Assembly (NCBI RefSeq): GCF_011947365.2
Contig: NZ_JAAVSH020000001.1
Location: 826,831 to 890,830, forward strand
Length of the DNA: 64,000 bases
DNA from: an endosymbiont of Lamellibrachia barhami
GTDB lineage: Bacteria; Pseudomonadota; Gammaproteobacteria; Chromatiales; Chromatiaceae
Direction: 5' to 3'
The notes beneath the pieces are model-generated. The model did no database searches. It worked only from the letters and a program-made list of their open reading frames with translations, and had not been told where the DNA came from. How positions within the stretch are numbered: position 1 is the first letter of the stretch; the number at the start of each line of letters is the position of its first letter. The translations under genes were made by a program, and so were the position numbers. Below are positions 1 through 7,864 of the stretch, in pieces.

Positions 1-220
1 ATATTGCTTCGTTCAGTTACGTATTGCTCGTGGACTATTTTTCCGGGAACCTACCCGGAAGAACCTATGCGGTTGGCGACATATTCTGCACTCGTCAGTA
101 GCGCCATCGAAAAATTCAATTCACTGGATGAATTGCCGTTCCAACCATCATCCAGCAGGTTGCCGCCTATCGAGGCGCCAGCGATCAAAACCCAATAAAT
201 AGTGTAACTGTTCAAGATGC
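1..220. other. Region downstream of dsrS with no convincing gene
   Basis: No open frame here shows recognisable protein features; a 64-codon plus-strand frame has no ribosome site and no family signature. A 7-bp inverted repeat (TTCCGGG 41-47, CCCGGAA 54-60) is present but has no T-tract, so it is not a clear terminator. A gene starting left of the window cannot be excluded. Confidence 0.4.
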
Positions 221-252
221 AGGCCCGATCAAGTGCTTAGCGGATCGGGCCT
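221..252. repeat. REP-like palindrome overlapping the dsrS stop
   Basis: The arms AGGCCCGATC (221-230) and GATCGGGCCT (243-252) pair perfectly around a 12-base centre. The same core recurs at about 16874, 17781, 31485, 39989 and 54075. The dsrS stop codon (237-239) lies inside the centre, so the element encodes the last DsrS residues. It may also act as a 3' mRNA stabiliser for the operon end. Confidence 0.75.
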
Positions 253-1382
253 GTAATGAATTCCCGTCCCTTCAGCACGCGTAGATATGCCATCAATGAT
301 GTCAATACCGGTTCCAACTTACGGCGCATCAAAGAGCCGATCGCGTCAGAATGACTGAATACAGGGCGCACGACGCCATACCCCATGCCGGAAAAAATAC
401 GCATCGCCTTTAACTCGCCCGCCAACTCAGGCACAGCATCCAGGCAACTCTCAAAGGCGCGACAAGCGGCCTTTCCTGCAAGCAGCTGTTCCGCTTCCTC
501 TTCCAGCGCTTCAAGGGTCAGATCAGGGTTTCCTGCAGGCCTCAGTGGCGCGAAATAGTCTCGCAGGACATCAAGCAGCAGGGTAACCACATCCTGATTA
601 GCGGGTTTGACCATCACCCGCCCGACTGTATCGATAAAGCTTTGGCCCGGGGCAGAGAGTATCTTCAACACTATTTCCGCATAAGGGTTTCCTGCCTCTG
701 AAAGCGCTGCGAGCGTGCCTGCATGGTTATCCCGGTCTCCACGCGATTGCAACTGATCCGGCAACTGGTCCGGGATGCTGGCAAGAAATCCGAGATAGTA
801 GACAGGTTTGCGACTGCAACGTTTCCATAACTTCTGTCTGACTTCATCCGAAACCAATCCCGGTTGAAGTACGAGTTTCAGGCTTTCCACCATCATCTCC
901 GGTTCAGTCTCAAAGGGGAGGTATTCGATCAGAAACTCCGCCAACTCGGCACCCATCTCTCCGGCAACCACGGCAGGATTAGCCAACATCCGCCGGGCAT
1001 TTTCCGGCTCCTGACCTGACCACCAGGCCAGGCGCGCCAGCTCATCCGTCAGTCCGCTGGCACAGGTAACGGCGACCACCGCTTCCGGTTCACCAAGCAG
1101 GAGCAACTGTTCAAGGTTTTCACCCCGGGTCTGACCCATTCGGGTCCAGCGTTTGAGAAAAAGCGGGTAGCCACCGGGTGATCCCGTCGCATGACCGGAC
1201 AGTAGTTCCCGCACCCGGACAAGATATTGGTCGTCACGGCAGTTGGGATTGAGCTGAATCTTGGCCTCACCCTTGTCAGAGAGACCGTAAAGCGTCATTG
1301 AAGACTCATTGATTCTGATGGCGCGGGGTTTAGTGGCAAGCAGCACATTCAGACGCAGCGCGTCTTCATTGGATAGATCCAT
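237..1382 (-). CDS. dsrS: DsrS, accessory protein of the dsr operon
   Basis: Soluble cytoplasmic protein of 381 residues at the distal end of the dsr operon, the position dsrS holds in Allochromatium vinosum, where the protein is known but its biochemical role is not. There is no signal peptide, membrane segment or metal-binding cysteine cluster; the sequence looks helical and acidic. It follows dsrR after a 96-bp gap. Its C-terminal residues (Gly-Pro-Ile-Arg and stop) are encoded within a REP-like palindrome, which suggests that the original 3' end was overwritten by the repeat. Assignment rests on position, length and overall character; function is not inferred. Confidence 0.88.
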   Translation of the reverse strand: MDLSNEDALRLNVLLATKPRAIRINESSMTLYGLSDKGEAKIQLNPNCRDDQYLVRVRELLSGHATGSPGGYPLFLKRWTRMGQTRGENLEQLLLLGEPEAVVAVTCASGLTDELARLAWWSGQEPENARRMLANPAVVAGEMGAELAEFLIEYLPFETEPEMMVESLKLVLQPGLVSDEVRQKLWKRCSRKPVYYLGFLASIPDQLPDQLQSRGDRDNHAGTLAALSEAGNPYAEIVLKILSAPGQSFIDTVGRVMVKPANQDVVTLLLDVLRDYFAPLRPAGNPDLTLEALEEEAEQLLAGKAACRAFESCLDAVPELAGELKAMRIFSGMGYGVVRPVFSHSDAIGSLMRRKLEPVLTSLMAYLRVLKGREFITGPIR

Positions 1383-1478
1383 CAGAAGGTGGCTCCGGGA
1401 GTGGTTGGGTGCTTCTATCCTGTTAAAGGGGACAGGCTGTTTTGGTCTAGGCAGTACCGCTACTCGATGAGTGGAGAA

Positions 1479-1811
1479 TCACTCCCCCTGATCGGTGTTC
1501 TCAGCTACAGGAGGAACATAGTTGGCGTCTTTCGGATTGATGAAGATGAATTGTTTCTCGCCATCTTCCGTCTCCACGTAATCCATAGTCGTTTCATTTA
1601 GCATCGGAACATATTCGGGTTCCATAACCAAGTCGATGCCCTCAGAGATAAAGGTTATATCGTCATCCTTCACCTCGTCGAATCCCATCAGATAGTCAAA
1701 CGCCCCATCTTCCTTCTTACGAGTTGCAAAACGTAGCACCATACCCTCTGTTCCGCCCTGCTCTGCTGCCTGGGCAATCTGTTTAGCCGCCCTTTTGGTC
1801 AATTTAAACAT
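1479..1811 (-). CDS. dsrR: DsrR, A-type (IscA-like) protein without cysteines
   Basis: Small protein of the IscA/HesB fold (110 residues) that ordinarily carries three cysteines binding an Fe-S cluster. No cysteine is present anywhere in this protein, which is the known hallmark of DsrR; the A. vinosum homologue also lacks them and is reported to affect dsr expression after transcription. It starts with MFKLTKRAAKQI and ends in an acidic tail. The start lies 13 bp after the dsrN stop, so the two are surely co-transcribed. A role in Fe-S scaffolding is unlikely given the missing ligands; a regulatory role is inferred from the family. Confidence 0.9.
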   Translation of the reverse strand: MFKLTKRAAKQIAQAAEQGGTEGMVLRFATRKKEDGAFDYLMGFDEVKDDDITFISEGIDLVMEPEYVPMLNETTMDYVETEDGEKQFIFINPKDANYVPPVAENTDQGE

Positions 1812-1824
1812 CTTTATTACTACC

Positions 1825-3222
1825 TTAATTTCCCATTTCCAGTGCTTTTATCGCCCTGACATGCGACAAAAAGCGCTCTACCCAGTGACATCCACCCACA
1901 TTTCGCATGTGCGTGTAGTTAGCAAGCAGGTTTTTGTAGATATAGCCATCATGCCTGCTGTCGATTCCTGTGCCTCGGACCACTTTATAGGCAAAATCGC
2001 TACTTTCAGCATCCAATCCTTCGAGAGCCGAGTAGTGGAACTCATGAGCGTTGATGATGCCATCGCCATCTTTTTCCGCGATTTCTCCCCAGCGGGAGTT
2101 GCCAGATTCCGTGAGACGGACGTAGCCCCGACCTTGTGGCCTTTCATGCATGACCGCATCAGCAGGAATTATACCGACCATTCTACATTTTTTGCCTTGC
2201 CAGGTCAGGCTTCTGCAAAGGTACATCAACCCTCCACATTCTGCGTAAACCGCCCCACCCTGCTCGATATAGTCTCTGATTGCCCCTCGGATCGAACTAT
2301 TTGCCTCAAGCGCCTCCATCGACGCCTCGGGAAACCCCCCACCGATAAAGATCCCGTCGACCTCAGGCAGTCGTTCATCGTTCAGGGTGTCGAAAGGAAC
2401 CAGTTCAGCCCCATGATGCCGCAAAGCCTCCAGGTCATCGGGGTAGTAGAACCCAAAGGCCGTATCTTTCGGGTAACCTATGCGCAATGTTCCATCTTGG
2501 CGTGAAGTCTCCTCCACAACCGCCAAACGGGGAACACTGCGGGCTTCTCCGGCAATCTCTATCAGCCTGTCGAGATCGACACAGTCGGTTACCGTCTTTG
2601 CCAGATAGTCGATGACCTCTTCTGCCTGCGAGCGCTCATTGTTCGGCACCAACCCCAAATGCCGCTCATCAATTCCCAGTAACGGATCATTGGCGACGGC
2701 CCCCAGCACGGGAATGTCAGTATAGTGCTCTACGACATTTACCAGCTTCGATTCGTGGCGGCTGCCACCGACTTGATTGAGGATGACACCTGAGATAGAG
2801 ATGTTGTGGTCAAAAGCCTGGTATCCCAGCAGCAGCGGAGCAATTCCGCGGGTCATGCCCTTTGTATTGATAACCAGAACTACAGGAACATCCAGCAGGG
2901 CTGCCAGAGCGGCATTGCTGTTGCTGCCTTCAATATCCAAGCCATCATAGAGTCCCTTGTTACCCTCGATGAGGCCAATATCTGCTCCTTGCATTCGACG
3001 ACGATAGAGCGCTTCGATCTCTTCCCGGTGCATGGTGTAGAAATCGAGATTGTAGCAGCCACGCCCAGTTGCTGAGTGCAGCCAAAGCGGGTCAATGTAG
3101 TCGGGACCCTTTTTGAAGGGCTGAACCGTCAGGCCGCGGCTGGCGAGAGCACGCCCCAATCCAATAGAGAGGGTGGTCTTCCCGGATGACTTATGCGCAG
3201 CAGAGATATAGATAGAGGCCAA
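1825..3222 (-). CDS. dsrN: DsrN, siroheme amidase (CbiA-like glutamine amidotransferase)
   Basis: Homologue of cobyrinate a,c-diamide synthase. In the Dsr system it amidates siroheme to the siro(heme)amide prosthetic group of DsrAB, using glutamine and ATP. An N-terminal P-loop-type segment (SSGKTTLSIGLG, residues 12-23) forms the ATP-binding synthetase domain. The C-terminal class I glutaminase domain carries the nucleophile Cys329 in YAECGG, preceded by the FIGGGFPE loop. At 465 residues it matches the family. It is separated from dsrP by 93 bp containing a strong intrinsic terminator, so dsrNRS may be expressed at a lower level than the rest of the operon or from its own promoter. Confidence 0.93.
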   Translation of the reverse strand: MASIYISAAHKSSGKTTLSIGLGRALASRGLTVQPFKKGPDYIDPLWLHSATGRGCYNLDFYTMHREEIEALYRRRMQGADIGLIEGNKGLYDGLDIEGSNSNAALAALLDVPVVLVINTKGMTRGIAPLLLGYQAFDHNISISGVILNQVGGSRHESKLVNVVEHYTDIPVLGAVANDPLLGIDERHLGLVPNNERSQAEEVIDYLAKTVTDCVDLDRLIEIAGEARSVPRLAVVEETSRQDGTLRIGYPKDTAFGFYYPDDLEALRHHGAELVPFDTLNDERLPEVDGIFIGGGFPEASMEALEANSSIRGAIRDYIEQGGAVYAECGGLMYLCRSLTWQGKKCRMVGIIPADAVMHERPQGRGYVRLTESGNSRWGEIAEKDGDGIINAHEFHYSALEGLDAESSDFAYKVVRGTGIDSRHDGYIYKNLLANYTHMRNVGGCHWVERFLSHVRAIKALEMGN

Positions 3223-3240
3223 AGGCTTTTTCTTTCGTGC

Positions 3241-3281
3241 AAAAAAATACCCACCGTCAGCACATGCTGACGGTGGGTATT
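3241..3281 (-). terminator. Intrinsic terminator between dsrP and dsrN
   Basis: A perfect 16-bp stem (3246-3261 pairing with 3266-3281, 4-base loop) is followed on the minus strand by seven T residues (complement of the A run 3241-3247). It lies after the dsrP stop and before the dsrN start, all on the same strand. This is the strongest terminator-like structure in the operon and predicts attenuation of dsrNRS. Confidence 0.85.
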
Positions 3282-3315
3282 CTTATTGTCTTACAACCAG
3301 ATTACAAGCTGTAAA

Positions 3316-4518
3316 TCAGGCGCTCTCCCCTGGATCTTCCAGGGATTCAGGAAACACCTTGAACATGCGGGCACCGACAGCAACCATCGTCATGGCGATG
3401 GCGATGCCACCAATGCCAAGCAGCATTTCCGGAAGGCTGGGCGCATAGGCGTTCACGGTTCCATCATAGAAGCTGCTCTCAAGCACTTCCTTACCCGGAA
3501 AAATCGACATCGGGAAGGCCTGTCCACCTATTACTATCACATAGATCTGGAAGAAACCGCCGATCAGCACCATCACAGAAGCCACAGCCACCGCCCAGCG
3601 GGCTTTATCAAACGCCGGAGAGTAGATCAGGAACAGCGGAATAACACCACCGATCAATATCTGGCCAATCCAGAACATTGCGGTATACACGCCGCCATTG
3701 AGTAGGATAAAACTCTCGATGCCGTGGTGTTGAGTCACATACAGGTTGGTGAGGTGATAGGCCAGAGCAAAGTAGAGTACCGCACCGACAAACACACCAA
3801 GCAAATTTTTCAAGCGCGCCAGACGCAGATCACCCAACTCGCGATTACCCCAGACATAGGCGGCAATCAGCGTAATGATGAAGAAGGCCAGACCGTAGCT
3901 GAAAGACATGATAATGAACATCGGCGCCATGATCGCGGCATCATAGGCCTCACGGGCGACCAGGAAACCAAAGATGGAGCCGGTACCGGTGGTCAGTGCG
4001 AGACGCCAGAAAAACGCAGCGAAACCAAGCGTGCGGTAGTAACGGTTGGCCTTTCTGTCCATCATGGTCCAAAGGTAGATACCCACGATAGCGAAGAAGC
4101 CCGAATAGAGAATAATATTCCAGGCAAAGATCGATTTGAAATTATAGTAGGTCATGGCGATGATCAGGCGGTCGGGCCGACCAAGATCCAGCAGCAGCAC
4201 TACCAAGCCACCCGCCAGCAAACCAATCGCCAGCAAACTCGAGAAGCGTCCGAGGGGCTTGTACATCGGCCCGCCAAACACCGAACCAATCGATGCCACA
4301 TTCAATGCGCCGGATGCAGCGACAATCAGGTAGATTGCAAAGACATGCGGCAGTCCCCAAACCACCTGATTGGTCATTCCAGTTACCCAGTGACCATTGT
4401 GTTCCATGTAGAAGGCAGCCCCCAGTGCGACCGCAACAATCGTACCGAGCAATGCCATCCCTGCCCAATAGCGGACAGGTGTTCCACAGTAGAGCTCACG
4501 ATAATACATCTTACTCAT
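3316..4518 (-). CDS. dsrP: DsrP, NrfD-type integral membrane subunit of DsrMKJOP
   Basis: Polytopic inner-membrane protein of 400 residues with about ten hydrophobic helices, in the NrfD/PsrC family. It anchors the periplasmic ferredoxin DsrO and the cytochrome DsrJ and exchanges electrons with the quinone pool. The N-terminal segment (MSKMYYRELYCGTPVRYW) leads into the first helix; charged residues are confined to loops. The gene begins 20 bp after dsrO. It is the last gene before the internal terminator, so the MKJOP complex falls within the upstream transcript. No lesion or unusual feature is seen. Confidence 0.93.
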   Translation of the reverse strand: MSKMYYRELYCGTPVRYWAGMALLGTIVAVALGAAFYMEHNGHWVTGMTNQVVWGLPHVFAIYLIVAASGALNVASIGSVFGGPMYKPLGRFSSLLAIGLLAGGLVVLLLDLGRPDRLIIAMTYYNFKSIFAWNIILYSGFFAIVGIYLWTMMDRKANRYYRTLGFAAFFWRLALTTGTGSIFGFLVAREAYDAAIMAPMFIIMSFSYGLAFFIITLIAAYVWGNRELGDLRLARLKNLLGVFVGAVLYFALAYHLTNLYVTQHHGIESFILLNGGVYTAMFWIGQILIGGVIPLFLIYSPAFDKARWAVAVASVMVLIGGFFQIYVIVIGGQAFPMSIFPGKEVLESSFYDGTVNAYAPSLPEMLLGIGGIAIAMTMVAVGARMFKVFPESLEDPGESA

Positions 4519-4538
4519 GTTCTATATGCCCCCTGCTA

Positions 4539-5291
4539 TCACAGATTCTGATACCGGACACCGGTATTCAGTTTGAGGTCAGCGCGAATCTGCTGACTGG
4601 CCTGTGATTTAAGTGCTTGACTGATTTCGCTATCGGGATCTTTCAGGTCGCCAAAGACAATCGCGCCATGTCCGTCCTTGTGACAGGCTTCCTGACAGGC
4701 GGTCATCGTCTCACCACGATCGATCCGGTGTACGCACATCGTGCAGCCCTCAACACATCCCTTACCTCGAGGAGCGTTAACAGATTGATCCTTGAGGTCT
4801 TCATGCACGAAAGAACGTGCCTTATAGGGACAGGCCATCATGCAGTAACGGCAACCGATGCATGTATGACGATCCACCAGCACAATGCCATCAGCGCGTT
4901 TGAAGGAGGCGCCCGTCGGGCAGACATCGACACAAGGCGGATGTTCGCAGTGCTGGCACATCATTACCAGACGGTTGATATGTCCGGTATTGAGATCCTT
5001 CAGTTTGACGGTGCGGATCCACTGGGCATCCGTCGCCGGACGACCGTGGCTGGTCAAGCCGTGTTCACTGTTGCAGGCATCGACACAGGCACTGCAACCT
5101 TCCGCACATTTATTCGTGTCGATCAACATTCCCCAACGATGCTTGGCAGACGCGCCCTGGGATTCAGGGTCAGCGCCGGCCACTGCATGCAGTAGCATAC
5201 CAGGAGCGACGACAACCGCTCCCGCCGCTGCAACTGTCGTTCCGACAAATTTGCGGCGGTTCATATCCGGCTGGTCATTTTTAACACTCAC
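4539..5291 (-). CDS. dsrO: DsrO, periplasmic four-cluster ferredoxin of DsrMKJOP
   Basis: Iron-sulfur protein (250 residues) exported by the Tat pathway: the twin-arginine segment NRRKFVG at residues 11-17 is followed by an Ala/Val-rich helix. The mature part has four cysteine groups for [4Fe-4S] clusters: CAEGCSACVDAC, CQHCEHPPCVDVC, CIGCRYCMMAC and CVEGCTMC with a later ACQEAC. It relays electrons between DsrJ and the DsrP membrane subunit on the periplasmic side. The gene lies between dsrJ and dsrP with 18- and 20-bp gaps, consistent with translation as a complex. Confidence 0.94.
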   Translation of the reverse strand: MSVKNDQPDMNRRKFVGTTVAAAGAVVVAPGMLLHAVAGADPESQGASAKHRWGMLIDTNKCAEGCSACVDACNSEHGLTSHGRPATDAQWIRTVKLKDLNTGHINRLVMMCQHCEHPPCVDVCPTGASFKRADGIVLVDRHTCIGCRYCMMACPYKARSFVHEDLKDQSVNAPRGKGCVEGCTMCVHRIDRGETMTACQEACHKDGHGAIVFGDLKDPDSEISQALKSQASQQIRADLKLNTGVRYQNL

Positions 5292-5309
5292 GATCAGTCT
5301 CTCCGCATA

Positions 5310-5810
5310 TTACCTGGCAGACTCGCTGCCGGCATGGATAACAGGATGCCACTCTTTCAACGATGAGGCATTGAGGCTCTGGAACTGCATCTGTTCAAGG
5401 TCTACTGCCCCAAGGGAACCCTTACCCTGCATAGGCGTCGTCCGGTGACACTGAAAACAGGCAGGACTCACAGCCACATAGGCATGACAAGACTGGCAGA
5501 ACTGGCCTTCATCAGTCACCGGAACCGCATTGCCATCATTATCTTTGGATGCATGGCAATCGACACAGCCAATAAGACTGAACTTAGCTCCGCGAATACC
5601 GTCACGCACGGTCTCAACCCGCTGGTGCTTGAGGTAATCCATGTGGTTTCGACGCATATCATTCGTCTCCGCCACACAGTTTTCCATCGAAGCGGCCTTC
5701 GAGCCCTTGATTACAGCGGTATCACCTGTAGCCTGCAGGCTGGTCACTGCAAAAGCAGCACCTGCCAACAGGTAGGTGAAACGCCTGATGCTGTTGAAAG
5801 AACTTCGCAT
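5310..5810 (-). CDS. dsrJ: DsrJ, triheme cytochrome c of DsrMKJOP
   Basis: Periplasmic, membrane-anchored triheme cytochrome (166 residues). An uncleaved or cleavable N-terminal hydrophobic segment (about residues 12-28) is followed by three CXXCH sites at about residues 82-86, 105-109 and 118-122. Cys45, just before the first heme region, matches the cysteine known to give one heme unusual His/Cys ligation in this family. The start at 5810 sits behind AGGAG; a GTG three bases earlier is an alternative. It is the fifth subunit of the DsrMKJOP transmembrane complex and lies 12 bp after dsrL. Confidence 0.93.
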   Translation of the reverse strand: MRSSFNSIRRFTYLLAGAAFAVTSLQATGDTAVIKGSKAASMENCVAETNDMRRNHMDYLKHQRVETVRDGIRGAKFSLIGCVDCHASKDNDGNAVPVTDEGQFCQSCHAYVAVSPACFQCHRTTPMQGKGSLGAVDLEQMQFQSLNASSLKEWHPVIHAGSESAR

Positions 5811-5822
5811 CACAGCTCCTAT

Positions 5823-7778
5823 TTATTCGCCGAGACCCATCTGAATGTAGCCTGTAGGACAGACATCAGTGCAAACGTGACAGCCAATACACTTGGAGTA
5901 GTCGGTATCTACATAACGACCGGTGGTTGATTCGCCACGTTTGACACGGAAGACCGCATCCTGGGGACAGAAAATCACGCAGTTGTCGCACTCAAAGCAC
6001 ATACCACAACTCATGCAACGCTTCGCCTCTGCCTGAACCTGTTCCGAATTCAGAGGAATCAGACGCTCTTTGAAGTGGCCAAGCACGTCGTCCGAACTGG
6101 GAACTTCCTCACTACGGATATTGCGGGCCGTCGGCTCGAAGTAACCCAGAAAGAGTTGATCGGCGGGGATGATCTCGTGCTTGGAACGATCCTCAAAGTT
6201 ATGCACCGCATATTTGGCAAAATCGGTGCCTCGCAGATCACCATCGGTTTTGTCGAAGTGCTCAGGTTCCATGTGAGCCTCTTTCAGCTTATCCAGGAGG
6301 CTGAAATGGTGAACATCGACCTTCGGACGCTTGCCCTGTTCTTCGTGCTTGAGGAAGTGATCAATACTTTCGGAGGCGATGGAAGCCTGACCAATCGCAG
6401 TCGTCAGCAGATGCGGGCGGATGATGTCGCCTGCCACGAAGTGACCCGGCTTCCCTGGTATCTGATAAAGCTTGTCGGAGTCGATGAGACCACGACCATT
6501 ATCGAAATCCTCAAGGCCAGTCATGTCACCACCCTGACCAATCGCGGCAACGATGAGATCCGCTTCGAGAACACGCTCGGTGCCCTCTGTGGGGATGGGC
6601 GTCATGCCATCCATGGTACAGTCGCACACTCTCAGCGCCTTTGCCCGGCCGTCTTCACCCTTGATGACTTCCAGGGGCATCACGCCGTCGAGGATGGTAA
6701 CACCCTCAGTCGTCGCATCACTGATCTCGTGTTCTGCGGCCATCATCTCAGGTTTAAGGAAGAGAGAGGTCAGTGTCACATCAGAACCCTGCGCTGCAGC
6801 GGCATTTGCGGCATCATGAGCCACGAAACCATCCTTCACAACCAGCTCAGGACGGTCCGTCGGGTTGGTATGTTCGATGTGACCAAGGCGGCGGGCAACC
6901 GACACCACGTCGATAGAGGTATCACCACCACCGATACAGATCACCTTGTCGGCGGTCACTTTCATGCGACCTTCGTTAAAGGCCTTCAGGAATGCAACAC
7001 CGCTAACGCAGTTGGGGGTATCGTCCCAGCCAGGAATAGGCAGGCCCCGGCCACTCTGACAACCCAGTGCCCAGAGAAGCGCATCAAAATCTTTCTCGAC
7101 ATCTGCAACCGACACATCTTTACCAACTCGTGTCTCCATGCGCAGTTCAACGCCCATATCGACAATACGCTGAAGTTCAGCGCCCAACTTGTCACGGGGA
7201 ATACGATAGCCGGGGATGCCATAGCGCATCATGCCGCCAAGCTCCTTGTTCTCGTCGAACAGGGTGACGCCATGACCCATGCGGCGCAGCTGGAAGGCTG
7301 CCGCCATACCGGCAGGACCACCACCGATGACCGCTACCTTTTTGCCGGTATCTTCACCTGCGGTAAACGAGTAACCCTGCTCGATGGCATTGTCGCCGAT
7401 GAACTGCTCCACAGAGTTGATGCCGACGAAGTCTTCAACCTCGTTACGGTTACAACCATCCTGACATGGGGCGGGGCAGACACGTCCCATCATTGAAGGG
7501 AAAGGATTGGAGCCGGTGGCACGTTCGAACGCATACTGTTGCCACTCTTCACCCTCTACCGGCTTCTCCTGTTCGCGAACAATCGCCAACCAGCCTCTGA
7601 TATCGTGTCCGGAAGGGCAGCTGCCCTGGCACGGTGGGGTGCGATGGATATAGGTAGGACACTTATGGGAGGTATCCTGGGCAAAGATCATGTCTGTCCA
7701 GTCATCCCACTGATCATCACCCTCTTCATACCGCCGCCAAGTGATATCTTTTTTCATCTCTTCACTAGGAGTAGCCAT
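5823..7778 (-). CDS. dsrL: DsrL, NAD(P)H:acceptor oxidoreductase with ferredoxin domain
   Basis: Cytoplasmic iron-sulfur flavoprotein (651 residues) related to the small subunit of glutamate synthase. It passes electrons between DsrAB and NAD(H) and is needed for sulfur oxidation in A. vinosum. Domain order: N-terminal Fe-S-binding segment with cysteines around CPTYIHRTPPCQGSC and CPAPCQDGC, an FAD site (VIGGGPAGMAAAF), an NAD(P)-binding Rossmann segment (CIGGGDTSIDV), and a C-terminal ferredoxin domain with CMSCGMCFECDNC and CIGCHVCTDVC motifs. The C-terminal ferredoxin extension marks the oxidative DsrL type. A gap of 86 bp separates it from dsrK. Confidence 0.95.
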   Translation of the reverse strand: MATPSEEMKKDITWRRYEEGDDQWDDWTDMIFAQDTSHKCPTYIHRTPPCQGSCPSGHDIRGWLAIVREQEKPVEGEEWQQYAFERATGSNPFPSMMGRVCPAPCQDGCNRNEVEDFVGINSVEQFIGDNAIEQGYSFTAGEDTGKKVAVIGGGPAGMAAAFQLRRMGHGVTLFDENKELGGMMRYGIPGYRIPRDKLGAELQRIVDMGVELRMETRVGKDVSVADVEKDFDALLWALGCQSGRGLPIPGWDDTPNCVSGVAFLKAFNEGRMKVTADKVICIGGGDTSIDVVSVARRLGHIEHTNPTDRPELVVKDGFVAHDAANAAAAQGSDVTLTSLFLKPEMMAAEHEISDATTEGVTILDGVMPLEVIKGEDGRAKALRVCDCTMDGMTPIPTEGTERVLEADLIVAAIGQGGDMTGLEDFDNGRGLIDSDKLYQIPGKPGHFVAGDIIRPHLLTTAIGQASIASESIDHFLKHEEQGKRPKVDVHHFSLLDKLKEAHMEPEHFDKTDGDLRGTDFAKYAVHNFEDRSKHEIIPADQLFLGYFEPTARNIRSEEVPSSDDVLGHFKERLIPLNSEQVQAEAKRCMSCGMCFECDNCVIFCPQDAVFRVKRGESTTGRYVDTDYSKCIGCHVCTDVCPTGYIQMGLGE

Positions 7779-7864
7779 TTTTGTCTCCTTAACCTATATC
7801 TAATTTTTTGAATCGCCGGTCAGCATCACAACTTACCGGTGAATATTAACCGCTAGTCTAAATC

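Noticed and set aside
41-60. Hairpin TTCCGGG/CCCGGAA as a terminator
   Set aside because: Short stem with no T-tract on either strand.
3724-4551. 275-codon plus-strand frame opposite dsrP
   Set aside because: Gln/His/Thr-rich translation typical of the reverse strand of a membrane protein gene; no homology features.
6075-7496. 473-codon open frame on the plus strand opposite dsrL
   Set aside because: It is an antisense shadow of the well-supported dsrL gene; its composition mirrors the opposite strand and it has no recognisable domain.
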